Assembly: GCA_024401305.1 (NCBI GenBank)
Contig: JAKSLI010000022.1
Coordinates: 1-44,260, forward strand
Reading direction: 5' to 3'
Origin: Bacteroidaceae bacterium
GTDB taxonomy: Bacteria > Bacteroidota > Bacteroidia > Bacteroidales > Bacteroidaceae
DNA: 44,260 bases
The notes below the pieces were generated by a model. That model made no database searches. It had not been told where the DNA came from and was given only the letters and a program-made list of their open reading frames with translations. Shown piece by piece: positions 28,244-35,603 of this stretch; the first letter of the stretch is position 1; every line of letters starts with the position of its first letter. Made by a program: the position numbers and the translations under genes.

Positions 28244-30388
28244 TCAGAAGCGCCAGCGAATTTGGAAGTCGATATCGGTTTTTGATGACGATTGGACCTC
28301 GTCCATTCCTGTGCCGATGGTGTTGCGATCAAAGTATTTTGTGGTGCCGAGCTTCAGGGCGGCGGAGAGTTGCTTGGTGAGATTAGAGCGCATGAGGAGC
28401 GAAAGACGAATGCCTTCGCCGTAGAACTGGGAGTAGCCCATGCTGTAGGTCATGCCGCGCTCGTAGGCATAGATGGCGGAATAGTAGTCGTCGGTGTTGA
28501 AATAACCGGCGGAGATGTCGATGGATAGACTCTTCTGCTTCCTGAGAGGCTGCAGACCGCCGGAAATCATTGCGAGCACGCCGTTGCTTTTAGCATCTGC
28601 TTTGTCGTAATGCGAGTATTGCATCAGCAGTTTGGCTCGCAGTCCGAGCATGCGAATCTCGTTCGGTTTTCTATTGCCATCGTTGGCATCATACTCACAT
28701 TGGAAGCGGAGAGACATATTGTTGCGCCAGACGAGGGCGGTCTTTGTGCTGTCGTTATACTCGCGGTTCTTCAGTCGAGCGCGAAGGGTTGCCGTCCATT
28801 CCTTCTTGTGCCACGAAGCTTGCAGTCCATTCTCCACCATGTGAGAAGGGAAATTCACGAGATACTTCGGACGAGAGAAGTATGCAAAGTCTGTATAATA
28901 GCTGAATGTCAGCACATTGGAAGCACGCCAGAGGATGCTGGCAAAGAGTGCGTTTTCGTCCTGCAGGTTGCTGCTCTCCGCAAAACTCCAGCCCCCGATT
29001 GCCGTATAACTGCTTGAAAAATAGCGATGCAAGAGTGTTGCCGAGAACCCATATCGCGGACGATAAGTAAGACTATTGATCGTTGCCACCGACATGCCTA
29101 TCAAGGAATCACTCGCCTGTCCAGATGGCGCAAAGGCTGTCTCGCCCTTGAATGTCAGTTTCTTGCCCTGATAGCCATAGTTCACACCGGCATTGAAGAA
29201 GTCTCTCCCCTCAGGATAACGCGCCCGGAACGCTTGCCTTTTGTCGGGCATCAATGTGCGATTGAGATGAAACCAAGCTGCAGTGACGCCAGCCGTAAAG
29301 CGCTTGTAATCAAACTGATAGTTACCTCCCACGGTAGCCATTGTAGCCGTATTCTTCTTCTGCACTTCATTCTGCGTGCGATGATAACCAGAAGTGATAA
29401 TCGTGGATATCGTATCGCCCGAGCGCGTTGCATTGATGTCACGGTAAGAGGCAAAGACACTAGCCTTGCCCTGAAAACCATTCTGCGACTTGCTGCTGCT
29501 CACCGTAGCTGCTGCGCCTTGGAAATAGTTGGCATCGGTAGTGCCTGTATGCGGGCGAAAGCCTGTGGAAATGCGACCACCAGAAGTCACCATCGTCGAT
29601 TTGCCGAGCGAAAAGTTATTGTTCACCACCAATCCCAAGCCAAAGGCGGCACGATAGCGACCCACGACAAGGTTGCTTAACGAAAGTTTGTCGGTAAGCC
29701 TCTGTGACTTAACCTGCACATAAAAGGAATAGAAATCGAATCCCTGCGGATTACTTCCCGCAAAGAATTCCTCGCCAGAATCGTTCGCGCCGAGCAATCC
29801 GATGCGGAACTTGTCGGAATAGGTGAGCGAATAGCGAAACTGATGCTTCAGCGGAAATCCCCTGTAGCCTCCCTTTTCTATAGACAAAACATCACCACGA
29901 CGCTCGTAAGTTGGTACCCTACCGCCGTAGTAAAGATCGTGCTTGCCGTATTTCAGTATGTTCCCAAGCGATAATCCTTGCCCTTTCTCCTTATCTCCAC
30001 AATAAAGGAAATACCTCAACAACTGGCGCTTTTCTGCACTGAGTTCTGGTATTGCCTGCAACTCCTGAAGCGTAAGCATACCATTGTAGCGATATACATA
30101 GTAGCCGATGGCATTGATGTCATCAGCAGAAAGGAATGGCAACTGCTCAAGCTGCTCCTGAGTGATGGTGTTGATGTTGAACGGATGCTCCGCAATATGC
30201 GCAAGATGCTCCCATGCATCTTCAATATTTTCAGCCTCTGCATCCTCGTTTTCTACAGCATTTATACGCTCATAGAGTTGTCGCCAATCGGAATAACCCT
30301 CATCAAACGACTGTGCGTTCGCTGCTTGCGCAAACATTATTATGATTGCGACAAGCAGCGAACGCACAATATGACTAGAATAATGCAT
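28244..30388 (-). CDS. helix-hairpin-helix / outer-membrane beta-barrel protein
   Basis: The product is about 714 residues when started at MHYSSHIVRSLLVAIIIMFA (30388); a further in-frame start at 30415 adds nine residues before the signal peptide. The signal peptide ends near ANAQ. Residues about 55-130 contain HHH-type segments (NINTITQEQLEQLPFLS, MLTLQELQAIPELS), as in ComEA-like DNA-binding modules. The rest is a run of amphipathic strands ending in RWRF, the C-terminal aromatic of an outer-membrane barrel. This pairing is widespread in Bacteroidota and its function is not known; DNA uptake has been suggested only by analogy. Downstream are the repeats before metK. Confidence 0.75.
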   Translation of the reverse strand: MHYSSHIVRSLLVAIIIMFAQAANAQSFDEGYSDWRQLYERINAVENEDAEAENIEDAWEHLAHIAEHPFNINTITQEQLEQLPFLSADDINAIGYYVYRYNGMLTLQELQAIPELSAEKRQLLRYFLYCGDKEKGQGLSLGNILKYGKHDLYYGGRVPTYERRGDVLSIEKGGYRGFPLKHQFRYSLTYSDKFRIGLLGANDSGEEFFAGSNPQGFDFYSFYVQVKSQRLTDKLSLSNLVVGRYRAAFGLGLVVNNNFSLGKSTMVTSGGRISTGFRPHTGTTDANYFQGAAATVSSSKSQNGFQGKASVFASYRDINATRSGDTISTIITSGYHRTQNEVQKKNTATMATVGGNYQFDYKRFTAGVTAAWFHLNRTLMPDKRQAFRARYPEGRDFFNAGVNYGYQGKKLTFKGETAFAPSGQASDSLIGMSVATINSLTYRPRYGFSATLLHRYFSSSYTAIGGWSFAESSNLQDENALFASILWRASNVLTFSYYTDFAYFSRPKYLVNFPSHMVENGLQASWHKKEWTATLRARLKNREYNDSTKTALVWRNNMSLRFQCEYDANDGNRKPNEIRMLGLRAKLLMQYSHYDKADAKSNGVLAMISGGLQPLRKQKSLSIDISAGYFNTDDYYSAIYAYERGMTYSMGYSQFYGEGIRLSLLMRSNLTKQLSAALKLGTTKYFDRNTIGTGMDEVQSSSKTDIDFQIRWRF

Positions 30389-30425
30389 CAAAAACAATCT
30401 GTAATGACACAGCAAAAGCCTCCTC

Positions 30426-32375
30426 TTATTTCAGGACTTTCCTACCGTTTACAATATAGATTCCACGCTCTACTGCAGTGTTCATGCGTTGACCTTGCAG
30501 ATTGTATATTGTTGTTTCAGAAGAAACAGGAATAAAGGCATTGCGAATAGCGGTGGAATTTGTAACTTCAGCCTCTACAGGAGCAGAATATCTTGACTGC
30601 CCAACGCTATATACGGCTGCTACCTGATAGCTGTAGGTGCCAGGGGCGAGCGGTGTATCAATGTAAGATGCAGCGGAAATCGGCTCTTCGTTGAGAAGTT
30701 TTCCATCACGAAGTATGTTGTAGCCAAGGAGTTGGCAGTCGGCAGGAAGGATTGGGCTCTGAATGAACGAGATGTTGTCGAGCATCAATGCCCAATTATT
30801 TGTCGTGGTATGGCGAATGGCAAAGTATTTTGCTCCTGCAGGAAGGGTGAAGTGGCACTCTGTCCAATCCTCGCCAATGCCAGTGGTGTCGTAATGGTTT
30901 GGATCGGCAAGTTTGATGAAATCCTTCACATCCTTGCCATCCTTTGAATAAAGAACCTCGAAAGTTTCCTTGCCGTATGCTACGCTGAACGCCTTGATAA
31001 AGAAGGATATGGTCTGCTCTTCGCCAGTGAGTTCGGGAGAGATGAGCCAGTTGTCTGTCTTTGCCTCGGAAGCGGAGTAGGAGATAAGGATGGAAGGACT
31101 GAGGTCAGGACCTACGAAGTCCGGGCGGTAGTTCTCTGGAAGTCCCGAGCGATCGAACTGCGTAAGCTGCCAAGACTTGAGGCTGCCGGTGTAAGGGTTG
31201 TTCGGGATGGTGACGATCTTGTACTCCGTTGTCTTGTCGCCGTCGTAGAGTGTCCAGCCGCCGAAGTTGTTTATGGCGAAGTCCGGGTAGTCGGGATTCT
31301 CGAAATTTTCGTTGCGATAGGTTGGAGAAGTGAGGATTGCCATATCAATGGCATTCCAAGTGAGGGTGATGGAACCGTCATTTTGAGAGCCAGGCGCCGA
31401 CTCGCCAGAAGCAGTGGCAGGAGAGACGGTGGCAGTGAGGCCTGTTGGAGTTGGGTATTTGTCGGAACCATAGTCGGGAGCTGTGGAACCGTCGTCGTCA
31501 AAGACACGGATGTTGTCGATGGCTACCGCCTTTGTCTCGGAGCTTTCATTGTCGGAGATGAAGTTCAGCGCAAACTGAATGGTGCCCTGTTCCTTATAGG
31601 ATTCAAGGTTAATCTTGCAGAGTTGCCAATCGCTGGCGGTGTTCTTTGACAGATCAATTGTAACGAAAGGAGCTATTTCAAGCGTGCCTGACTGACCTTT
31701 GTAATAGAACTCCAAAGCCGGATGTTCAGCCTTGCTGATATCGATCTTGCCGGAATACATGCCGAAGCGGTCGCCATCAGTGGTAGGCATCATGAGGAAG
31801 AAACCATTGTCGGCATCTTGGGATGTGATGAGATCTCCCCAATCGCCGTCTTTCAGTATCTTGTAGAAGCAGGTCTTCGTGGTCTCTGGCGTTACGCCCC
31901 ATAGCGTCTGCTGGGCAGTGCCGTTTTGGAAACTCTCACTCCAAGGCAACCTGTAGGCAGGACCGACGATGACGATGTTGGAATAAGCCACGAAACTCTC
32001 CGAATACATCTCGCCCACGCCCGCAGTTATCTCGTACGCCTTGAAGTCCTGCTCCTTGATGTTTGTGTAGTCGAAGGTGTAGGAACATTCCTTCGTCGTA
32101 GCAAGGAATGGGTCTGTAATCTTGCCGTAAGCATCGAAAATGTAGTATGTGAGCTTCGACTTGTCTATTGCCGAGCCGTCTTCCGTATGCGTAACGGCAT
32201 CCCATGAAACCGTCACTTTGTTGCCATCAGCAGAGAGAACCGCCTTGACATTTTGCGGCGGCAACGGACATTTGCCCGTGTCGGCAAGAAGCGGCAAGGA
32301 GAAGAGGAGGAAAAAGAAGGTGAGTATTGGGAAATGAGTATTGAGAAACGAGTTATGAGTAATGGCTTTAGGCAT
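30426..32375 (-). CDS. secreted choice-of-anchor-J / Fn3 adhesin-like protein with C-terminal sorting tail
   Basis: A 649-residue extracellular protein. The signal peptide (hydrophobic ILTFFFLLFSLPLLA, about residues 17-31) has an unusually long n-region made by a repeat array. Domains by eye: an Fn3-like domain (about 38-135), a choice-of-anchor-J/cleaved-adhesin-type beta-sandwich (about 140-290, with SKAEHPALEFYYKGQSGTLE and AVAIDNIRVF), and a second such domain (about 360-545, WLISPELTGEEQTISFFIKA, LMLDNISF). An Fn3-like stretch and a tail with TIYNLQGQRM and GIYIVNGRKVLK follow. The tail is of the kind recognised by the type IX secretion system in this phylum. Its target is unknown; roles in adhesion or glycan or protein binding are plausible. 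Confidence 0.75.
   Translation of the reverse strand: MPKAITHNSFLNTHFPILTFFFLLFSLPLLADTGKCPLPPQNVKAVLSADGNKVTVSWDAVTHTEDGSAIDKSKLTYYIFDAYGKITDPFLATTKECSYTFDYTNIKEQDFKAYEITAGVGEMYSESFVAYSNIVIVGPAYRLPWSESFQNGTAQQTLWGVTPETTKTCFYKILKDGDWGDLITSQDADNGFFLMMPTTDGDRFGMYSGKIDISKAEHPALEFYYKGQSGTLEIAPFVTIDLSKNTASDWQLCKINLESYKEQGTIQFALNFISDNESSETKAVAIDNIRVFDDDGSTAPDYGSDKYPTPTGLTATVSPATASGESAPGSQNDGSITLTWNAIDMAILTSPTYRNENFENPDYPDFAINNFGGWTLYDGDKTTEYKIVTIPNNPYTGSLKSWQLTQFDRSGLPENYRPDFVGPDLSPSILISYSASEAKTDNWLISPELTGEEQTISFFIKAFSVAYGKETFEVLYSKDGKDVKDFIKLADPNHYDTTGIGEDWTECHFTLPAGAKYFAIRHTTTNNWALMLDNISFIQSPILPADCQLLGYNILRDGKLLNEEPISAASYIDTPLAPGTYSYQVAAVYSVGQSRYSAPVEAEVTNSTAIRNAFIPVSSETTIYNLQGQRMNTAVERGIYIVNGRKVLK
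32321..32369. repeat. heptamer array inside a signal-peptide coding region
   Basis: Seven 7-mers in perfect phase on the plus strand, of the type TGAGTAT, TGGGAAA, TGAGAAA and CGAGTTA. They fall inside residues about 3-18 of the secreted protein on the minus strand and encode ITHNSFLNTHFPIL. Confidence 0.75.
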
Positions 32376-32388
32376 GGGGTATGATTTG

Positions 32389-34104
32389 TTAATGGGTATT
32401 AGACGACAACAAATTAAGCCAGTTGCCGCCCCAAATCTTTTGGATTTCCTCGTCGGTGTAGCCTTCCTTTATGAGGAAGCGGGTGAGGTTGAGCATTTCA
32501 GAGGCGTTGCGAAGTCCTGGGATGCCGCCGTCGCCATCGAAGTCTGTGCCGATGCCGACATGGTCGATTCCCATTATCTCAATTGCGTGCTTGAGATGCT
32601 TGAGGGCGTCGAGGATGGTGGCATTTTCGTCTTTCTGAAGGAAGCCTGGGTACATGGTAATCTGCATCACGCCGCCTTTCGCTGCCAAAGCACGCATCTG
32701 ATCGTCGGTGAGGTTGCGCGCGTGGTCGCAAAGTGCACGGCAGTTGCTGTGGGAACAAACAATAGGCTTCTCGCTTTCACGAATGCAATCGTAGAATGTG
32801 GTCTCGCCAGCGTGTGAGAGATCCACGAGAATGCCAAGACGGTTCATCTCCTTTACGACTTGCTTGCCGAAATCGCTGAGGCCGCCGAAGGTCTGCTTGC
32901 CGCGACAACTGTCGCAGATGTCATTGTCGCCGTTGTGGCAAAGCGTGATATAAGTGATGCCTTTGTTTGCGAAATATTCAATGTTTTTTAGGTCGCCTTC
33001 AAGTGCAAGTCCGTTCTCGATGCCAAGCATTATTGAGCGTTTGCCTTGGCGTTTGTTCTCCTTCAAGTCGCTGATAGTCTTGGCGATAGCAGCCATTCCG
33101 TTGGATTCTGCCACTTGTTTTTCTATGCCGTCGAAGATGAAATCGACATACTGCTTTGGAGATTCTATAGGGAAATGTATTTTCTTTGAGAAAGGTTCGC
33201 CCTCGTTTGGCTGGGGGAGATAGCAAACCATGTTCGAAACATCGAGTTTGCCTTCCTGCATCTTCTGGAAATCGACGAGCACATTAGGGTCGCGCTGCGA
33301 CAGATTCACACCGAGATGGAAGAACATTGGTGTGTCGCAGTGGGAATCGAGCGTAAGAATGCTGTCGTGGAGTTGCTTAGCGTGGCGATAGATGCAGGCT
33401 TCCTCAACGAGCCATTTGAAGAAAGGCTGACTGCTTTCCGGTACAGAATCGTAGAGGTTTTCTGGATGCCACTGCACAGCAACGATAGGCTTATGCTCAT
33501 TGCTCTCCACGGCTTCGATGAAACCGTCAGGTGATGTGGCGGTAACTGTGAAGCAAGGGCCTGGTTCTGAGGCTACTTGGTGGTGGAAGGAGTTGACGAG
33601 TAATTTATCCGAAGCGGATGCTTCGGACACGGTGGCAGCCACGGAAACCATTTCCCCCCTGTAGCTTACGCTATGCGTGGGTTCGCTTCTTACGGCATCC
33701 TGCGAATGCTTTATCTTCTGTGTTTCGCTGATATCTTGCTGTATCTTGCCTCCGAAAGCAGCAACAAGGGTCTGCAAACCGCGGCAGATACCGAACATAG
33801 GCACGTTGCGGTTGTAGGCAAGCTTGGCAAGAATGAGTTCTGCCCGGTCGCGTTCGGCATTGATGTTGCCAAGTTTTGGACTCGGTTCTTCGCCCCAAAG
33901 CAGCGGATTGAGGTCGGCGCCGCCGGTAAAGAGCAGTCCGTCAACACTGTCAAGCTGTGCTTTAAGGATGGTTTCGTCAGTTGTAGGAGGTAAAATAACA
34001 GGTGCTCCGCCCGCGCATTCTACGCAGCGGTAGTAGGCTTTTGTTATGGTTGTGAGTCCATCAGCAGCAGAGAAGTTGCCAGTTACTCCGATTATTGGGC
34101 GCAT
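32389..34104 (-). CDS. PuuD-like class I amidotransferase fused to M19 membrane-type dipeptidase
   Basis: A two-enzyme fusion of 571 residues. Residues 1-230 are a gamma-glutamyl hydrolase/peptidase C26 domain: GLLFTGGADLNP, the nucleophile in FGICRGLQ, and VQWHPE for the histidine-glutamate pair. Residues about 245-571 are a renal-dipeptidase (M19) domain with zinc ligands in LDSHCDTP, IMLGIENG, VDLSHAG, CSHSNCRAL and GIGTDFDGDGG. Both active sites look intact, suggesting sequential breakdown of gamma-glutamyl compounds and dipeptides in the cytoplasm, since no signal peptide is seen. The ATG at 34104 (MRPIIGVTGN) is preferred; the longer frame to 34155 reads through a palindromic repeat. 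Confidence 0.9.
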   Translation of the reverse strand: MRPIIGVTGNFSAADGLTTITKAYYRCVECAGGAPVILPPTTDETILKAQLDSVDGLLFTGGADLNPLLWGEEPSPKLGNINAERDRAELILAKLAYNRNVPMFGICRGLQTLVAAFGGKIQQDISETQKIKHSQDAVRSEPTHSVSYRGEMVSVAATVSEASASDKLLVNSFHHQVASEPGPCFTVTATSPDGFIEAVESNEHKPIVAVQWHPENLYDSVPESSQPFFKWLVEEACIYRHAKQLHDSILTLDSHCDTPMFFHLGVNLSQRDPNVLVDFQKMQEGKLDVSNMVCYLPQPNEGEPFSKKIHFPIESPKQYVDFIFDGIEKQVAESNGMAAIAKTISDLKENKRQGKRSIMLGIENGLALEGDLKNIEYFANKGITYITLCHNGDNDICDSCRGKQTFGGLSDFGKQVVKEMNRLGILVDLSHAGETTFYDCIRESEKPIVCSHSNCRALCDHARNLTDDQMRALAAKGGVMQITMYPGFLQKDENATILDALKHLKHAIEIMGIDHVGIGTDFDGDGGIPGLRNASEMLNLTRFLIKEGYTDEEIQKIWGGNWLNLLSSNTH

Positions 34105-34113
34105 AGATAAAAA

Positions 34114-34144
34114 AGTTCCCCCCATTTGAGGGGGGGTAGGATCT
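34114..34144 (-). repeat. single GC palindrome end (left-end type) between lrp and the dipeptidase gene
   Basis: On the minus strand it reads GATCCTACCCCCCC, a short loop, then GGGGGGAACTTTT. This matches the left ends at 42429 and 43332 (GACCCCCTA...GGGGGAACTTTTAATAG). It starts right after the lrp stop codon. No partner right end was found nearby, so it is a solo end. Confidence 0.7.
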
Positions 34145-34609
34145 TTACATTTCAATTTTTACAGGGAGCTCGCGCTTGATGCTTTGCTCGAGACAGATGA
34201 GCGTTTCTGTTGAGACTACACCAGGGATTCCCTGAAGACGGTTGTTTAGGAGGTCCATTAGTTGTTCGTTATCACGTGCGAAAAGCTTTACCATCATTGT
34301 GTAAGGACCAGTGGTAAAGTGACATTCTACGATTTCAGGAATCTTCTCGAGTTCTTCAACGACAGACTTGTACATGTTTCCTTTCTCAAGATTCATACCA
34401 ACATAAGTGCAGGTAGAATAGCCGAGAGCCTTTTGGTTGATGTTGAAGCATGATCCAAGGATGACGCCATCGTCCATTAGACGCTGTACACGCTGGTGAA
34501 TGGCGGCGCGAGAGATGTTGCATTCAGTAGCAATGTCCTTGATTGGAATTCGTGCGTTGGCAGAGAGTAATCCAAGAATCTTAATGTCAGTTTGATCTAA
34601 CTTTTCCAT
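34145..34609 (-). CDS. Lrp/AsnC-family transcriptional regulator
   Basis: A 154-residue regulator. The N-terminal winged helix-turn-helix reads LDQTDIKILGLLSANARIPI, then IATECNISRAAIHQRVQRLM. The C-terminal RAM (ligand-binding and oligomerisation) domain includes VECHFTTGPYTMMVKLFARD and GVVSTETLICLEQSI. The ATG at 34609 (MEKLDQTD) is chosen because a strong promoter lies directly upstream; the frame to 34672 would run through that promoter. The family responds to amino acids, and the downstream dipeptidase gene is a plausible target by proximity (inference). Confidence 0.92.
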   Translation of the reverse strand: MEKLDQTDIKILGLLSANARIPIKDIATECNISRAAIHQRVQRLMDDGVILGSCFNINQKALGYSTCTYVGMNLEKGNMYKSVVEELEKIPEIVECHFTTGPYTMMVKLFARDNEQLMDLLNNRLQGIPGVVSTETLICLEQSIKRELPVKIEM

Positions 34610-34641
34610 TATTTTTGTTGTTATTTGTGTCGGATTTGCTT

Positions 34642-34673
34642 GCAAAAGTACACAAAATCGGGCAATTTGCAAA
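34642..34673 (-). promoter_or_regulatory. promoter of the Lrp/AsnC gene
   Basis: On the minus strand TTTG (34673-34670), exactly 19 bases, then TACTTTTGC (34650-34642). This is a full match to the Bacteroidota promoter pattern and leaves a leader of about 27 bases. Confidence 0.8.
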
Positions 34674-34674
34674 C

Positions 34675-34709
34675 AAAATGTCAGAAATCTACCCGATTTC
34701 TGACATTTT
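34675..34709. terminator. 14-bp inverted repeat adjoining the lrp promoter
   Basis: AAAATGTCAGAAAT (34675-34688) pairs perfectly with 34696-34709 around a 7-base loop, one base from the -33 box. On the minus strand it is followed by TTTTGTTTG, so it may terminate the DUF4294 transcript. Its place also suits an operator for the Lrp-type protein. The sequence alone does not decide between them. Confidence 0.55.
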
Positions 34710-34724
34710 TATGATTTTTGTTGG

Positions 34725-34834
34725 TTTGGTATTTGGTATTTTGTTTTTAGTTCTTGGTGTTTGGAGTGAATTGGAACTCGAAACTGACGCTTCGAGTACG
34801 GGGGTGTTTAGTGTTGGATATTTAGTGTTTAGTG
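34725..34834. repeat. heptamer arrays flanking a hairpin, lrp-DUF4294 gap
   Basis: Left array 34725-34773 has seven phased units such as TTTGGTA, TTTAGTT and CTTGGTG. The hairpin ACTCGAA/TTCGAGT occupies 34776-34797. The right array 34807-34834 has four units of TTTAGTG or TTGGATA and stops exactly at the DUF4294 stop codon. The layout is the same as the PUL gaps but the unit differs. Confidence 0.75.
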
Positions 34835-35539
34835 TTACAACTGTCCTGCTTCTATTTGCTTTACGAGAAGTTCCATCTCCTTGTCTTCGCCCTCAGGATC
34901 GTATTTCTTGTTGAGCGAAGCACCGAAAGTCCAGGCGAACGCCTGATAGAATCCGGCGCGAACAGGACCGAGGAATGCTTGGAGAAGATTGTAACCTGAC
35001 GATTGCGTCTCGCGATGTACAAGCTTTATGAGCAGTTTTCCTTGGTTGAGTGTGAGTTTCTTCATGCGTGGCGTGTAGTCAGCCTTGATGTCCTTCTCCA
35101 CTTGCTTGAGATGCTTCTTTCGCTCTTTCTCGGAAGGTATCTGCGAAACCGTCTCGTAAGTCTCGATGACGATGCCGCGTATTTCCTTTGAGATAGGCAT
35201 AACCTTCTTCAAATTATATACAAGTCGGTCCCATTTCTTCTTCTCCTTGTCGTTCTTGAATGTGCGTGGCGGAACGATTGTCAGTGTGTTCAACTTTACG
35301 CTCAGCACATCTTCGCCGTTCATCTGAGTTTCTTCCACAGCAACCTTTGGCACGAAAGTAGGCGTGTTCAGGTTGATGCCATTGTCCTCGGGATTGTCTT
35401 GGGCGAAGGCTGCCCGCCACATGACCCCCTCCGACTCCCCCACAAGGGGGAGGGTTACCATCCGGAAGATTAAAGTATCCAAATGGAAAAGGAAAGTAAA
35501 GATAAATATGTATTTCAAATACTTTTGCACAATATTCAA
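34835..35539 (-). CDS. DUF4294 family protein, signal region containing a palindromic repeat
   Basis: A 234-residue protein of a Bacteroidota family without known function. The core has VPPRTFKNDKEKKKWDRLVY, YTPRMKKLTLNQGKLLIKLV, FLGPVRAGFYQAFAWTFGAS and KKYDPEGEDKEMELLVKQIE. The N-terminus is odd. A basic-hydrophobic segment (VQKYLKYIFIFTFLFHL) is separated from a signal-peptidase-like site (RAAFAQDNPED) by about 20 residues, of which residues about 24-39 are encoded by a GC palindrome. The frame opens with TTG (35539) or GTG (35530); ATG codons at residues 27 and 40 fall within or just after the repeat. It follows tamL and shares its conserved neighbourhood. Confidence 0.75.
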   Translation of the reverse strand: MNIVQKYLKYIFIFTFLFHLDTLIFRMVTLPLVGESEGVMWRAAFAQDNPEDNGINLNTPTFVPKVAVEETQMNGEDVLSVKLNTLTIVPPRTFKNDKEKKKWDRLVYNLKKVMPISKEIRGIVIETYETVSQIPSEKERKKHLKQVEKDIKADYTPRMKKLTLNQGKLLIKLVHRETQSSGYNLLQAFLGPVRAGFYQAFAWTFGASLNKKYDPEGEDKEMELLVKQIEAGQL

Positions 35540-35603
35540 TTTGTGGATTTGTTTTTATCAGCGATGTATGAATCCCTCCCCTGTGGGGAGGTTAGGAGGG
35601 GTC
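35423..35603. repeat. pair of GC palindromes with GACCCC/GGGGTC outer ends (181 bp)
   Basis: One end (35423-35468) runs GACCCCCTCCGACTCCCCC, loop ACA, then the complementary arm and GGTTACCATCCGGAAG. The other end (35573-35603) is CCCTCCCCTGTGGGGAGG with TTAGGAGGGGTC. The second end touches the tamL stop codon; the first lies inside the DUF4294 reading frame. The roughly 105 bases between them hold the DUF4294 start and the hydrophobic part of its signal peptide. Confidence 0.75.

Noticed and set aside
29027-29680. A 217-codon plus-strand frame within the HHH/barrel gene
   Set aside because: It is antisense to a gene with clear domain structure, has no recognisable motif and no promoter, and is best explained as a shadow of codon bias.
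34105-34155. Longer N-terminus of the PuuD-M19 protein
   Set aside because: It would translate the GC palindrome at 34114-34144; the ATG at 34104 gives the normal domain start.
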